DNA of 64,000 bases from Salinisphaera hydrothermalis (GTDB lineage: Bacteria > Pseudomonadota > Gammaproteobacteria > Nevskiales > Salinisphaeraceae): assembly GCF_040361195.1 (NCBI RefSeq), contig NZ_APNE01000005.1; one strand, written 5' to 3'. Below are positions 1-7,981 of this stretch, piece after piece. How positions within the stretch are numbered: position 1 is the stretch's first letter; each line of letters opens with the position of its first letter. A program made the translations under genes and the position numbers. The notes under the pieces were generated by a model that did no database searches, had not been told where the DNA came from, and saw only the letters and a program-made list of their open reading frames with translations.

Positions 1-141
1 CCCCAAGCCCCTTCTCTATAGCCTTTGGGTTGGGGCACGCAAGATGGTATCTAGCATTCCATACCAGAACTGTCGTCGCAGACGTTTAGAGCGGTTTGTA
101 GAGGACGATGGTTAGACTCAACCGCCACCTGGAGCTCGCCC

Positions 142-1299
142 ATGTCCGAACCCATTCCAACCCATATGGCCGCAATGCAGCTCGTCGGCCACGGGGACGT
201 CGATCAGCTGGTCTACAACCAACACGTCGCCGTACCCGCCCCCGGCCCGGGCGAAGTCCTCGTCCGCGTGACCGCAACCGCCAAAAACAACACCGATCGC
301 AAGGCACGCGAAGGCCTGTATCCGACCAAGGACAAGGGCGACGTGACCTCGTTCGCCATCGGCGGCTCGCCGACGCTCACGTTTCCGCGCATCCAGGGTG
401 CCGACATCGTCGGGCGCGTGGCCGCGGTGGGCGACGGTGTTGATGCCTCGCGTATCGGCGAGCGCGGGCTGCTGGATTTCAATATCTACGGCAGCGACCG
501 GCGCGACATCAATCTCACGCCCGACTATTACGGCCATGGCGCGGATGGCGGCTTTGCCGAATACGTTGCGGTGCCCTCGGATCAGTTCCACACGGTCGCC
601 AATGCTGATCTGTCGGACGCCGAGCTGGCTTCGATGGGCATGTGCTCGTATCAGACGGCTTATCATATGATGACGGCAGCGAATGTGTCCGCCGGCGAGC
701 ATGTGCTGGTCACCGGCGCCAGCGGCGGCGTGGGCACGGCGCTGATTCAGCTGTGCCGCGTTGTCGGCGCGATCCCCTATGCGCTATCGACACCGGAAAA
801 AGCCGATGCCCTGCTCGAACTCGGCGCCGAAAAAGTGTTCGATCGGCGGGCGATGGACAATTTCCCCGGCCAGGTTCGCGAGGCGACCGGCGGAGTTCCG
901 CTCGATGCCGTCATGGATCTGGTCGGCGGCGACATGACGATGCGTTTCATCGAGGCGATGACCTTCGACATGAATGCCCGCTCGACCTACCCGCGGTTGT
1001 CGATCGCCGGCGCCAGCGCGTCCAACGTCTCGGAAGTGATGTGGACGGTGATCTATCTGTATCAGGTCCAGATCTTCGGCGTGTCGCACGGTACCCGCGA
1101 AGAAGCCGAACAACTGGTCGAGTGGATTCGGGGCGGTCAGCTCAAGCCGGTGCTGCACGCGGCTTTCAAGCTGTCCGACCTGCATGAATGCGAACGCTAT
1201 TTCATGGATCGCGGGTCGAACTACATGGGCAAGATCGTGGTCGTACCCGATGCGCAATGGGCCGAACACGGCGCCCCCTACGCCCTGGAGACCAACTGA
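142..1299 (+). CDS. Zinc-independent MDR-family NAD(P)H oxidoreductase
   Basis: The 385-residue protein has the medium-chain dehydrogenase/reductase layout: a GroES-like N-terminal half with QGADIVGRVAAVG at residues 85-97, then a Rossmann domain whose nucleotide-binding loop is TGASGGVGTA at 191-200. The catalytic zinc ligands of classical alcohol dehydrogenases (N-terminal Cys and the GHE motif) are missing, so it resembles quinone reductase or enoyl reductase-like members acting on a carbonyl or enone. The start at 142 has a GGAG ribosome site about 8 bases upstream. Its stop overlaps the ATG of the racemase-fold gene (ATGA), so the two are translationally coupled and probably act in one amino-acid or hydroxy-acid degradation route; that role is inference. 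Substrate cannot be told from sequence. Confidence 0.88.
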   Translation: MSEPIPTHMAAMQLVGHGDVDQLVYNQHVAVPAPGPGEVLVRVTATAKNNTDRKAREGLYPTKDKGDVTSFAIGGSPTLTFPRIQGADIVGRVAAVGDGVDASRIGERGLLDFNIYGSDRRDINLTPDYYGHGADGGFAEYVAVPSDQFHTVANADLSDAELASMGMCSYQTAYHMMTAANVSAGEHVLVTGASGGVGTALIQLCRVVGAIPYALSTPEKADALLELGAEKVFDRRAMDNFPGQVREATGGVPLDAVMDLVGGDMTMRFIEAMTFDMNARSTYPRLSIAGASASNVSEVMWTVIYLYQVQIFGVSHGTREEAEQLVEWIRGGQLKPVLHAAFKLSDLHECERYFMDRGSNYMGKIVVVPDAQWAEHGAPYALETN

Positions 1300-2336
1300 T
1301 GAGCCGACAATTTGCCCTTCGCCTGATGGACACCCACGCCGGTGGCGATGTCTCGCGGATCGTGACCAGCGGCGTCGTCGATCTGCCGGGCGACACCGTC
1401 CGCGCCAAGATGCTGTATCTGCGCGATCAGGCCGACGATCTGCGTCGCCTGTTGCTGGAAGAGCCCTATGGCATTCCGGAAATGTCGGTCGATCTGATCG
1501 TACCGCCGAGCGATCCGAAGGCGGCGGCCGGCTATATCATCATGGAAGTAATGGGCTACCCCATCTATTCCGGCTCCAACACGATCTGCACGGCCACCGC
1601 GGTATTGGAAGCCGGCATCGTCGAGAAACAGGAAGGCATCCAGCACTTCACCCTCGAGGCGCCGGCCGGCCTGGTCGAGATCGAGGCCCGGGTGGAAAAC
1701 GGCGTGGTCGAGGCCATCACCTGTCAGGGGCTGCCGAGCTATATCGATACCTACGATGCCCGCATCGATGTGCCCGGCATCGGCGAAATCACCTATCACG
1801 TGGCCTACAGCGGCGGTTTCTATGCGCTGGTCGATGCCACGGAATTGGGATTCGAACTGGTCGCGGCCGAGGAACGTCGCCTGGCCGACACCGCCCACGC
1901 GATCGTTGAAGCAATTCGCGCCGACCGTGAGTTCTCCCACTACAGTCTCGGCGACGTCGGGCCGCTGCCGTTCCTGCATTTCATGGGGCCCGTGGACAAC
2001 CCGGGCTCGGGCTTCTATCGCTCGCGCTCGGCGACGTATGTGCACCCGGGCGTGATCTGTCGCAGCACGACCGGCACCGGCACCTCCGCGCGCCTGGCGC
2101 TGATGAATCATCGCGGCGAAATCGAGCCCGGCGACCGACTGGAGACCGTATCCCTGCGCAACACGCGTTTTGTGGGCGAGTTCGTGGCCCGCGATCACGC
2201 CGAGGGCCATGACGTGGTCCGCAATACCATCACCGGCCGCTCCTATGTGATCGCGGAATCGGAAATCATCGCCAACGTCGATGACCCGATGATCGAGCAT
2301 CTCACGCTCAATCACGTGGTCGCACCGCGCGGATAA
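1299..2336 (+). CDS. Proline racemase-fold enzyme lacking both catalytic cysteines
   Basis: A 345-residue member of the proline racemase / hydroxyproline epimerase / trans-3-hydroxyproline dehydratase family, recognisable from the N-terminal MDTHAGGD block, the central YSGSNT segment at 90-95 and the C-terminal STTGTGTSA segment at 256-264. In racemases these last two are MCGHG and SPCGTGT, with one catalytic Cys each. Here the first position is Ser91 and the second Thr258, and the His after the first Cys is also changed. Known dehydratases of the family keep one Cys and have Thr at the second site, so a Ser/Thr pair suggests dehydratase-like or altered chemistry rather than racemisation. The start at 1299 overlaps the preceding stop by the ATGA rule; a longer in-frame extension into the upstream gene is less likely. 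Confidence 0.85.
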   Translation: MSRQFALRLMDTHAGGDVSRIVTSGVVDLPGDTVRAKMLYLRDQADDLRRLLLEEPYGIPEMSVDLIVPPSDPKAAAGYIIMEVMGYPIYSGSNTICTATAVLEAGIVEKQEGIQHFTLEAPAGLVEIEARVENGVVEAITCQGLPSYIDTYDARIDVPGIGEITYHVAYSGGFYALVDATELGFELVAAEERRLADTAHAIVEAIRADREFSHYSLGDVGPLPFLHFMGPVDNPGSGFYRSRSATYVHPGVICRSTTGTGTSARLALMNHRGEIEPGDRLETVSLRNTRFVGEFVARDHAEGHDVVRNTITGRSYVIAESEIIANVDDPMIEHLTLNHVVAPRG

Positions 2337-2422
2337 GATGCGCCGCCCCGGCCGGGGACCACCGCGTCCCCGGCTTGATTTCGCGGTGCGCGCCATCATT
2401 TCCGGCAGACAGGAACGTCAAC

Positions 2423-2887
2423 ATGACGAGAATGCAGATGGCGGATTACAGCAAGAACGAGGACGCGATCGCCCGGCTTACGCCGGAGCAGTATCGCGTG
2501 ACCCAACAGAACGGCACCGAGCGCCCCGGCACGGGTGAATATCTGGACAACAAGACGCCGGGCATCTATGTCGATATCGTCTCGGGCGAGCCCCTGTTCG
2601 CGTCGTCCGACAAGTATGAGTCCGGCTGCGGCTGGCCGAGCTTCACCAAGCCGATCGAGCCGGCGTATGTCAATGAGCTTGCGGACAACTCGCTCGGCAT
2701 GCGGCGCACGGAAGTCCGCTCGAAGCACGGCGACAGCCATCTCGGGCATGTCTTTCCGGACGGGCCGCCCGACCGCGGCGGACTGCGCTACTGCATCAAC
2801 TCCGCGGCCCTGAAGTTCATCCCGAAAGACGAGATGGAAGCCGCAGGCTACGGCGATTACATCAATCAGGTGGAGGACATCCGATGA
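2423..2887 (+). CDS. msrB: Cytoplasmic peptide-methionine (R)-S-oxide reductase MsrB, zinc-free form
   Basis: Reduces methionine-R-sulfoxide in proteins. The 154-residue product has SGCGWPSF at 67-74, HLGHVFPDGP near 107-116 and the catalytic RYCINSAAL with Cys124; Cys69 is in position to act as recycling Cys. The two CxxC zinc-binding pairs of many MsrB proteins are absent (VDIVSG and VRSKHGD occupy those places), so it belongs to the zinc-free class. No signal peptide is seen. I chose ATG 2423 because AGGAA lies 8 bases upstream. The last four bases overlap the msrA start, giving a two-gene operon that repairs both sulfoxide stereoisomers. Confidence 0.93.
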   Translation: MTRMQMADYSKNEDAIARLTPEQYRVTQQNGTERPGTGEYLDNKTPGIYVDIVSGEPLFASSDKYESGCGWPSFTKPIEPAYVNELADNSLGMRRTEVRSKHGDSHLGHVFPDGPPDRGGLRYCINSAALKFIPKDEMEAAGYGDYINQVEDIR

Positions 2888-3390
2888 GCGAACAACGCGC
2901 CATTCTGGCCGGCGGCTGTTTCTGGGGCATGCAGGATCTCATCCGCAAGCAGGACGGTGTGCTGTCGACCCGCGTGGGCTATTCCGGCGGCGAGATGGCG
3001 AACCCGACCTATCGCAACCACGGGCACCATGCCGAAGCGCTGGAAGTCGTCTACGACGACGAGCGCATCAGCTATCGTCAGCTGCTGGAGTTCTTCTTCC
3101 AGATTCACGACCCGACGACGAAGAATCGTCAGGGCAACGATATCGGCGAATCCTATCGCTCGGGCATCTACTATCTCGATGACACGCAGCGCGAGATCGC
3201 CGAAGACACGATTGCCGACGTCGAAGCCTCCGGGCTCTGGCCGGGCAAGGTCGTAACCGAGCTCAAGCCGGCCGGTGAATTCTGGGAGGCCGAACCGGAG
3301 CACCAGGATTATCTGGAGAAATTCCCGAACGGCTACACCTGTCACTTCCCGCGGCCGAACTGGGTATTGCCCCGGCGCAAGACAGCCTGA
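2884..3390 (+). CDS. msrA: Cytoplasmic peptide-methionine (S)-S-oxide reductase MsrA
   Basis: Reduces methionine-S-sulfoxide, complementing the overlapping msrB. The family signature GGCFWG places the catalytic Cys at residue 12, and YSGG, the HAEALEV block and the IHDPTT block are typical of MsrA. A further Cys in YTCHFPRPN near the C-terminus could resolve the sulfenic acid or disulfide. Length 168 aa is normal for a single-domain MsrA. There is no leader peptide, so it acts in the cytoplasm. A strong hairpin with a T-run follows 58 bases after the stop. Confidence 0.95.
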   Translation: MSEQRAILAGGCFWGMQDLIRKQDGVLSTRVGYSGGEMANPTYRNHGHHAEALEVVYDDERISYRQLLEFFFQIHDPTTKNRQGNDIGESYRSGIYYLDDTQREIAEDTIADVEASGLWPGKVVTELKPAGEFWEAEPEHQDYLEKFPNGYTCHFPRPNWVLPRRKTA

Positions 3391-3447
3391 TCGGGTCACC
3401 CCGGCGATACCGGGGCGATTCCATGCGCAGGCCCACTACCCCGAAGT

Positions 3448-3474
3448 CGAGCCAGCCTCGTGCTGGCTCGTTTT
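3448..3474 (+). terminator. Rho-independent terminator after msrBA
   Basis: A perfect 9-bp stem (CGAGCCAGC / GCTGGCTCG) with a 5-base loop is followed by TTTT. It lies between two convergent msr operons. A second hairpin (CCCCGG, 5-base loop, CCGGGG) sits just upstream at 3399-3415 without a T-run. Confidence 0.85.
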
Positions 3475-3547
3475 ATATCGAGGCTGGTGTGAGGGCCTGA
3501 CGAGCGCGAATCCGTCGAATCGCGTTATTACTCGAGCAAACTGAAGC

Positions 3548-4291
3548 TCAAGACGCGCCACGGTCCTGGATGACGCGCCCGTTTTCCACGAAGCCGCTGC
3601 GATAGCGGGCCGGGAAACGCGTCTTGAGCGCTTTAACCTTGGGCTCGTCGTTGACCTGCAGGTAATAGCTGTCCGGGTGTTTCACCGCATAGTTCTGGTG
3701 ATACGACTCGGCTGGAAAGAACTTGTCGCCGACGCTCACTTTCGTCGCGATCGGCGCCCGGAATACCTTGGCGGCATCGAGCTGCCGGATATAGGCCCGC
3801 GCGACGCGGGCCTGATCGTCATTGGCGGCGAACACTTCCGAGCGATACTGCGGGCCGCGATCCGGCCCCTGGCGATTGACCTGGGTCGGATCGTGGGCGA
3901 CCGAAAAATAGATCTGTAGCAGATCCGCATAGCGGATCTTCGCCGGATCGTAGGTGATACGTACCGCTTCGGCATCGCCGTAGCGACCGGTGCTCGAGTC
4001 GCGATAGTTCGCATGGGCCTTATCGCCGCCCGCATAACCGGATACGACGTTCGTTACGCCCTTGACGTGCGAAAAGACTTCTTCCATGCCCCAGAAACAG
4101 CCGCCGGCCAGCACGGCCGTGGCCTTACCGCCGGACGTATCGGCCAAATGGGCCTGGGCCGGCGGAATATTCGCACCATAGACGGCGTCGGCCGAGCGCG
4201 CGGGCACATCGAACAATACGGCCCCCAGCGCCACGGCCCCCGCCATCGCCAGGCCGGCAATCGACACCGAGCGTTTGAATCGAGCGTACAT
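3548..4291 (-). CDS. msrA: Exported peptide-methionine (S)-S-oxide reductase MsrA
   Basis: A second MsrA with GGCFWG (catalytic Cys65), the YAGG motif and VAHDPTQVNRQG. The 247-residue protein begins with a basic stretch and a hydrophobic segment (about residues 8-24) ending in an alanine-rich region, consistent with a Sec signal peptide or membrane anchor and an envelope location. I prefer the ATG at 4291 because GGAG lies 8 bases upstream; an in-frame start at 4318 would add nine residues. It lies directly downstream of the Tat-type MsrB gene on the same strand, so the pair should repair oxidised methionines outside the cytoplasm. This is a different arrangement from the fused periplasmic MsrAB proteins of Neisseria. 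Confidence 0.9.
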   Translation of the reverse strand: MYARFKRSVSIAGLAMAGAVALGAVLFDVPARSADAVYGANIPPAQAHLADTSGGKATAVLAGGCFWGMEEVFSHVKGVTNVVSGYAGGDKAHANYRDSSTGRYGDAEAVRITYDPAKIRYADLLQIYFSVAHDPTQVNRQGPDRGPQYRSEVFAANDDQARVARAYIRQLDAAKVFRAPIATKVSVGDKFFPAESYHQNYAVKHPDSYYLQVNDEPKVKALKTRFPARYRSGFVENGRVIQDRGAS

Positions 4292-4330
4292 AACAATCTC
4301 CGTTGACCGCGCCGCCATTCCCGGCAGCGC

Positions 4331-4933
4331 TCAGGCCGGCGTGATCGGGACGAACCGTAGCGCCAGCGAATCCATGCAATAGCGCAGCCCGGTCGGCTTG
4401 GGCCCGTCGTGAAACTTGTGCCCGAGATGACCGCCACAGCGAGTACAACTGATCTCGGTGCGCGTCATGCCGAAACTGTGATCGACATGTTCGGTCACGT
4501 TCTCGGGCGCGATCGGCTGGTAGAAGCTGGGCCAGCCCGTGCCGGAATGAAACTGGGTGGCCGAATCGTAGAGCGCGTTGTCGCACCCCTGGCAGCGGTA
4601 CAGCCCGTGTTGCGCCGGCGTGTTGTAGTAGCGCCCGGAAAACGGCTGCTCGGTGCCGTGTTCGCGCAGAATATGGTACTGCGCCGGCGTGAGGACGGCT
4701 CGCCACTGGGCCGGCGTCTTGACCACGCGTGGAACCGTACGACGGCCGAGCCGCTTGCCATGGTCATCGAAGGCCACGATGATCACCGGGCCGCTGGCCT
4801 GGGCACTGGCCGCGCTGTCACTCGCCGCTCGGGCCGGCAACCAGCGCGTTAGTCCGACCAGCAGGCCCGTACCGAATACGGCCGACGCGCCGATCAGAAA
4901 ACGGCGCCGCGGGTGGTTGATACTGTGGCTCAT
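4331..4933 (-). CDS. msrB: Tat-exported MsrB, zinc-binding form
   Basis: A 200-residue MsrB with a twin-arginine leader: RRRFLIG at residues 9-15 followed by a hydrophobic stretch and an ARA end near residue 36. Two zinc CxxC pairs are present (Cys114/117 and Cys163/166), along with SGTGWPSF and the catalytic RYCMDSLAL with Cys186. The SGTGWPSF block has Thr where the cytoplasmic paralogue has Cys69, so recycling must use another route. Tat export fits a protein that folds with its metal before transport. It is the first gene of a two-gene unit with the exported msrA 39 bases downstream. Confidence 0.92.
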   Translation of the reverse strand: MSHSINHPRRRFLIGASAVFGTGLLVGLTRWLPARAASDSAASAQASGPVIIVAFDDHGKRLGRRTVPRVVKTPAQWRAVLTPAQYHILREHGTEQPFSGRYYNTPAQHGLYRCQGCDNALYDSATQFHSGTGWPSFYQPIAPENVTEHVDHSFGMTRTEISCTRCGGHLGHKFHDGPKPTGLRYCMDSLALRFVPITPA

Positions 4934-5336
4934 GTCGCTCTCCTGCGGATCGCGCTGTTGCGAACGCCCGCGGATGGTCGCCTCAAGGCTGCTGCGGGCT
5001 CGGTCGGCCGGTAGTCCATAAGCCGGCGGGACTTTATCGCCGGACGGGCTCTCGAGGCGATCGATATCGCGGTTTATGCAGCTTATACGCAGCAGCAGCC
5101 GGCAGCCGATGCGGGCATCACACGAGTTGTTGTTGGCGCCCGCTCGCGCATGACATGCCGCGAATCGGATGATGAGGACCAGGCACCGGTGATGCTGGCG
5201 CCGGCTACAAGAAACGAGCGTCGGCTCGTCAGAATAAAGCCGCGACCGATGGATGGCGCCACACCATCATGAATTGCTCCGGGACTGAACCGGCCGCCCC
5301 GACGATTCAGGGCTTCGTGTCGAGGCGTCTCCGGCC
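4934..5336. other. Gene-free stretch upstream of exported msr operon
   Basis: About 400 bases without a credible gene. It must contain the minus-strand promoter of the Tat-MsrB/MsrA unit and the 3' end of the small basic-protein transcript. I see no recognisable operator in it. Confidence 0.5.
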
Positions 5337-5345
5337 AGAAGAAAT

Positions 5346-5367
5346 GGCCGGCGGTCTCCCGCCGGCC
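5346..5367 (-). terminator. GC-rich hairpin ending the asr-like transcript
   Basis: A perfect 9-bp stem (GGCCGGCGG / CCGCCGGCC) around a 4-base loop. Read on the minus strand it is followed by ATTTCTTCT, a moderately T-rich tail, 17 bases after the asr-like stop codon. Confidence 0.65.
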
Positions 5368-5384
5368 GCTTCCAGCTGTCCGTA

Positions 5385-5615
5385 TTACTTGGTCTTGCTG
5401 GACTTGGTCGAAGCTGCGGTCTTGTGCTTCTTGTGGGTGGTCTTCTTCTTGTGGGCCATCGCGCTGTGGTGCTTCGTCTTCTTATGGGTCATCGTCTTGT
5501 GCGCGGCCTGACCACTGGCGGGCTTGCTTTCGGCGGCACTGGCCGTGGCGGCGACGCCCACGGTCGATAGAGCCATAATCAAGGCGGTGAGCACGGCGTG
5601 TTTGCGGACGTTCAT
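5385..5615 (-). CDS. Small secreted Lys/His/Thr-rich protein, acid-shock (Asr)-like
   Basis: A 76-residue protein with a clear signal peptide (MNVRKHAVLTALIMALS, then an alanine-rich stretch ending ASAAE) and a mature part made almost wholly of Lys, His, Thr, Ser and Ala, with repeats such as HKKTKHH and HKKKTTHKK. Composition and design match enterobacterial acid-shock protein Asr, a periplasmic basic protein, but there is no motif that proves homology. ATG 5615 is chosen because AAGGA lies upstream and the leader begins there. It is divergent from an OmpR-type response regulator; in E. coli asr is controlled by the RstAB two-component system, so the neighbouring system is a reasonable candidate regulator (inference). 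Confidence 0.72.
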   Translation of the reverse strand: MNVRKHAVLTALIMALSTVGVAATASAAESKPASGQAAHKTMTHKKTKHHSAMAHKKKTTHKKHKTAASTKSSKTK

Positions 5616-5694
5616 GGAGGGTTCCTTTGTAGTTGTCCAGTCGCGGCCCGGGTATCGGGTCGTGGCATTGAGATTAGGCACGTCCATTCGGTTA

Positions 5695-5739
5695 ATCATC
5701 ACGAATCGATAACATCGCTCGTGAATCTTTCGTGATGAT
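5695..5739. promoter_or_regulatory. Candidate response-regulator operator between asr-like gene and two-component genes
   Basis: Two 11-base arms (ATCATCACGAA at 5695-5705 and TTCGTGATGAT at 5729-5739) form an inverted repeat. Inside, TCGTGA occurs at 5719-5724 and again at 5730-5735, an 11-base direct spacing typical of OmpR-family tandem sites. The position between divergent genes suits autoregulation and control of the asr-like gene. Confidence 0.55.
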
Positions 5740-5789
5740 GTGAGCCGCGCGCTCGGCTAGCCTGAGTGCACCGTTTAACGGAGTACGTT

Positions 5790-6503
5790 GTGACCCGCCC
5801 GATTCTCTGCGTCGAGGACGACCCCGATATCGGGCGCTTGCTGATCACGTTACTGGGCGATGCCGGCTATCCGGCGATTCGGGTCGCCGACGGCGAGACG
5901 GCGCTCACGCGCTGGCGCGAGGCCTCGCTGGTGATTCTCGATCTGATGCTGCCAGGTATCGATGGGCTCGCTGTTTGCCGCGAGATTCGTACCGCGGATG
6001 CCGTTCTGCCGCTGATCATGCTCACCGCACGCGCCGATACGCGCGAAGTCGTGCACGGGCTGGAGATCGGCGCCGACGACTACATCACCAAACCATTCGA
6101 CGGCGCGATCCTGCTCGCACGCGTGGCCGCGTTGCTGCGGCGGCACGCCCGGGCCGCCACGGGCGCCCCGGCCGGCGAACGTACCCCGATCGCGGTGTAT
6201 GATCTGGTCATCGATATCGATGCCCACTACGCCACGCTGCGCGGCCAGGCGCTGTCTTTGACGGCCAAGGAGTTCGCGCTGCTGTCGTTGTTCGCCCGCC
6301 ACCCGGGCCGCGGGTTCTCACGCGCCGACCTGCTCGATGCCGTGTGGGGGCCGGAGTTCGACGGTTTCGACCACACCGTAAATACGCATATCAACCGCTT
6401 GCGCAACAAGATTGAGGATGACCCGTCCAACCCGCGGTATATCCTGACCGTCTGGGGCCTCGGTTATCGCTTCACCGACGCCAGCCAGCGGCCGCTTTCG
6501 TGA
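5790..6503 (+). CDS. OmpR-family response regulator
   Basis: A 237-residue two-domain regulator. The receiver domain has the acidic pocket VEDDPD, phosphoacceptor Asp51 (ILDLMLPGIDG), LTARAD and the conserved Lys in ITKPFDG. The C-terminal winged helix contains LTAKEFALL and the VNTHINRLRNKIEDDP recognition region ending in VWGLGYRF. I chose GTG 5790 because GGAG lies 6 bases upstream and the receiver fold begins there. Its stop overlaps the GTG of the kinase gene, so the pair is co-translated. Likely target sites lie just upstream; the ligand or stress is unknown. Confidence 0.92.
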   Translation: MTRPILCVEDDPDIGRLLITLLGDAGYPAIRVADGETALTRWREASLVILDLMLPGIDGLAVCREIRTADAVLPLIMLTARADTREVVHGLEIGADDYITKPFDGAILLARVAALLRRHARAATGAPAGERTPIAVYDLVIDIDAHYATLRGQALSLTAKEFALLSLFARHPGRGFSRADLLDAVWGPEFDGFDHTVNTHINRLRNKIEDDPSNPRYILTVWGLGYRFTDASQRPLS

Positions 6504-7960
6504 ACGTGCTGCGCACGCTGCGGCGTCTGTCGCGCAGCCTGTACGCCCGGCTGGCCCTGGCTTATCTGGCCAGCCTGCTGGTGATGTCGTTGGCCACGGC
6601 GTGGATTGCGGTCGGCCAGTTCGATCTGCTCGGCCGAGAATGGCTCCAGCGCAACCAGCTCCATCTGGCCTCTCATCTGGCAACGCGCCTGACCGGGCCG
6701 TTATCCGACGGACTGACCAGCCGGCGGGCACGCCAGGCCGTGGCCCACATCAAGAGCATCAACCCGGCGCTGTCGATCTATGTCCTCAACAGTTCGGGCC
6801 AGGTCGTCGGCGCGTGGGCGGACGATCGCTGCGCGCTGGGCACCCGGATTGAGATCGCGCCGATCCGGCGCCTGCAATCCCATATGCCGATGCTGCCGAT
6901 ATACGCTGACCTACCCTGCGACGACGGACGCAACGTCTTCTCGGTGGCCAGCATTCGTTACGGGCCCGAACGGCACCGGGGCTATCTGTTCGTTGTGCTG
7001 GAAGCGGATACCGACATGTCAGTAGCGCGCATGTGGCAGACCAGCAGCATCTCGCGCTCGCTGGTGGTGGCCGGCGTGGGCGCGCTACTGGTCTCCGCTG
7101 CGCTCGGTCTTTTGCTGTTCGCGCTGCTGACCCGGCGTTTCTCGCGACTCACCCGCGCCATGCAGCGCTTCACCGAAGGCGATCACAGCGAGCGTCTGTC
7201 CATGGAGACCGACGATGAAATCGGTCGCGCGGCGCGCGCGTTCAACGATATGGCCGCGACCATCGAAGCCCAGGTTTCCGCGCTACGCGAGAACGATCGC
7301 CAGCGCCGCGACCTGGTGGCCAATCTGTCCCACGATTTCCGCACCCCGCTGACGGCCCTGCGGGGCTACGCCGAGAAACTGCGGGCCGGCGCGCCCGAGC
7401 ACAACCGGCCCGACCTCGATGCCGTGCTGGCCAACGTCGCCCGGCTGACGCGCCTGGCCGAGCAGCTCTCGTTACTCGCCGGCGTGGATGCCGCCGAACG
7501 CGAGCTCTATGTCGAGACCTTTCCGGTGGCCGAGCTGATCTACGACATCGTCGGCAAGTTCCGGCCGGAGGCCGAGGCCGCCGGTATTGCGCTGACGGTG
7601 GATTGCCGCGAGTCGCTGCCGGTCGCCGCCGATCTGGAGCTGATCGACCGGGCCTTGACCAATCTGGTCGACAACGCCCTGCGCGCGACCGACGCCGGCG
7701 GCCAGGTGATCTGCTCAGCCATGCGCAGCGCGGAGGGCGTACGTATTCAGGTCGCCGATACCGGCATCGGTATTCCGGCAGAAGAGATCGGCCTCGTCAC
7801 GCAGCGATTTTATCGAACGCGCGAGGGCCGCAGCCGCAACAGCGGCACGGGACTCGGGCTCGCGATCGTCGCCGAAATCTGTTCGCGTCACGGCACCCGA
7901 CTGGAACTCACCAGCGACACGAGCGGCACGACCGCGGCCTTCGAACTGCCGCTCGGCTGA
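6500..7960 (+). CDS. Membrane sensor histidine kinase partner of the OmpR-type regulator
   Basis: A 486-residue kinase. A transmembrane helix lies at about 17-38, a periplasmic sensing segment of about 140 residues follows, and the second helix is at about 186-210. It leads into a HAMP linker and a dimerisation domain with LSHDFRTPLTALRGY (phosphorylated His278). The ATPase part has an N box (LVDNALRATD), DTGIGIP and GTGLGLAI. The GTG start overlaps the regulator stop. The sensor domain has no motif I recognise, so the signal is unknown, although the adjacent asr-like gene hints at acid or envelope stress. Confidence 0.92.
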   Translation: MNVLRTLRRLSRSLYARLALAYLASLLVMSLATAWIAVGQFDLLGREWLQRNQLHLASHLATRLTGPLSDGLTSRRARQAVAHIKSINPALSIYVLNSSGQVVGAWADDRCALGTRIEIAPIRRLQSHMPMLPIYADLPCDDGRNVFSVASIRYGPERHRGYLFVVLEADTDMSVARMWQTSSISRSLVVAGVGALLVSAALGLLLFALLTRRFSRLTRAMQRFTEGDHSERLSMETDDEIGRAARAFNDMAATIEAQVSALRENDRQRRDLVANLSHDFRTPLTALRGYAEKLRAGAPEHNRPDLDAVLANVARLTRLAEQLSLLAGVDAAERELYVETFPVAELIYDIVGKFRPEAEAAGIALTVDCRESLPVAADLELIDRALTNLVDNALRATDAGGQVICSAMRSAEGVRIQVADTGIGIPAEEIGLVTQRFYRTREGRSRNSGTGLGLAIVAEICSRHGTRLELTSDTSGTTAAFELPLG

Positions 7961-7981
7961 GCACGACCGTGCCGCTGGCGA

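Noticed and set aside
1188..1298. Longer start for the racemase-fold gene
   Set aside because: The extension would overlap the MDR gene by 111 bases, while ATG 1299 gives an ATGA junction and the family N-terminus.
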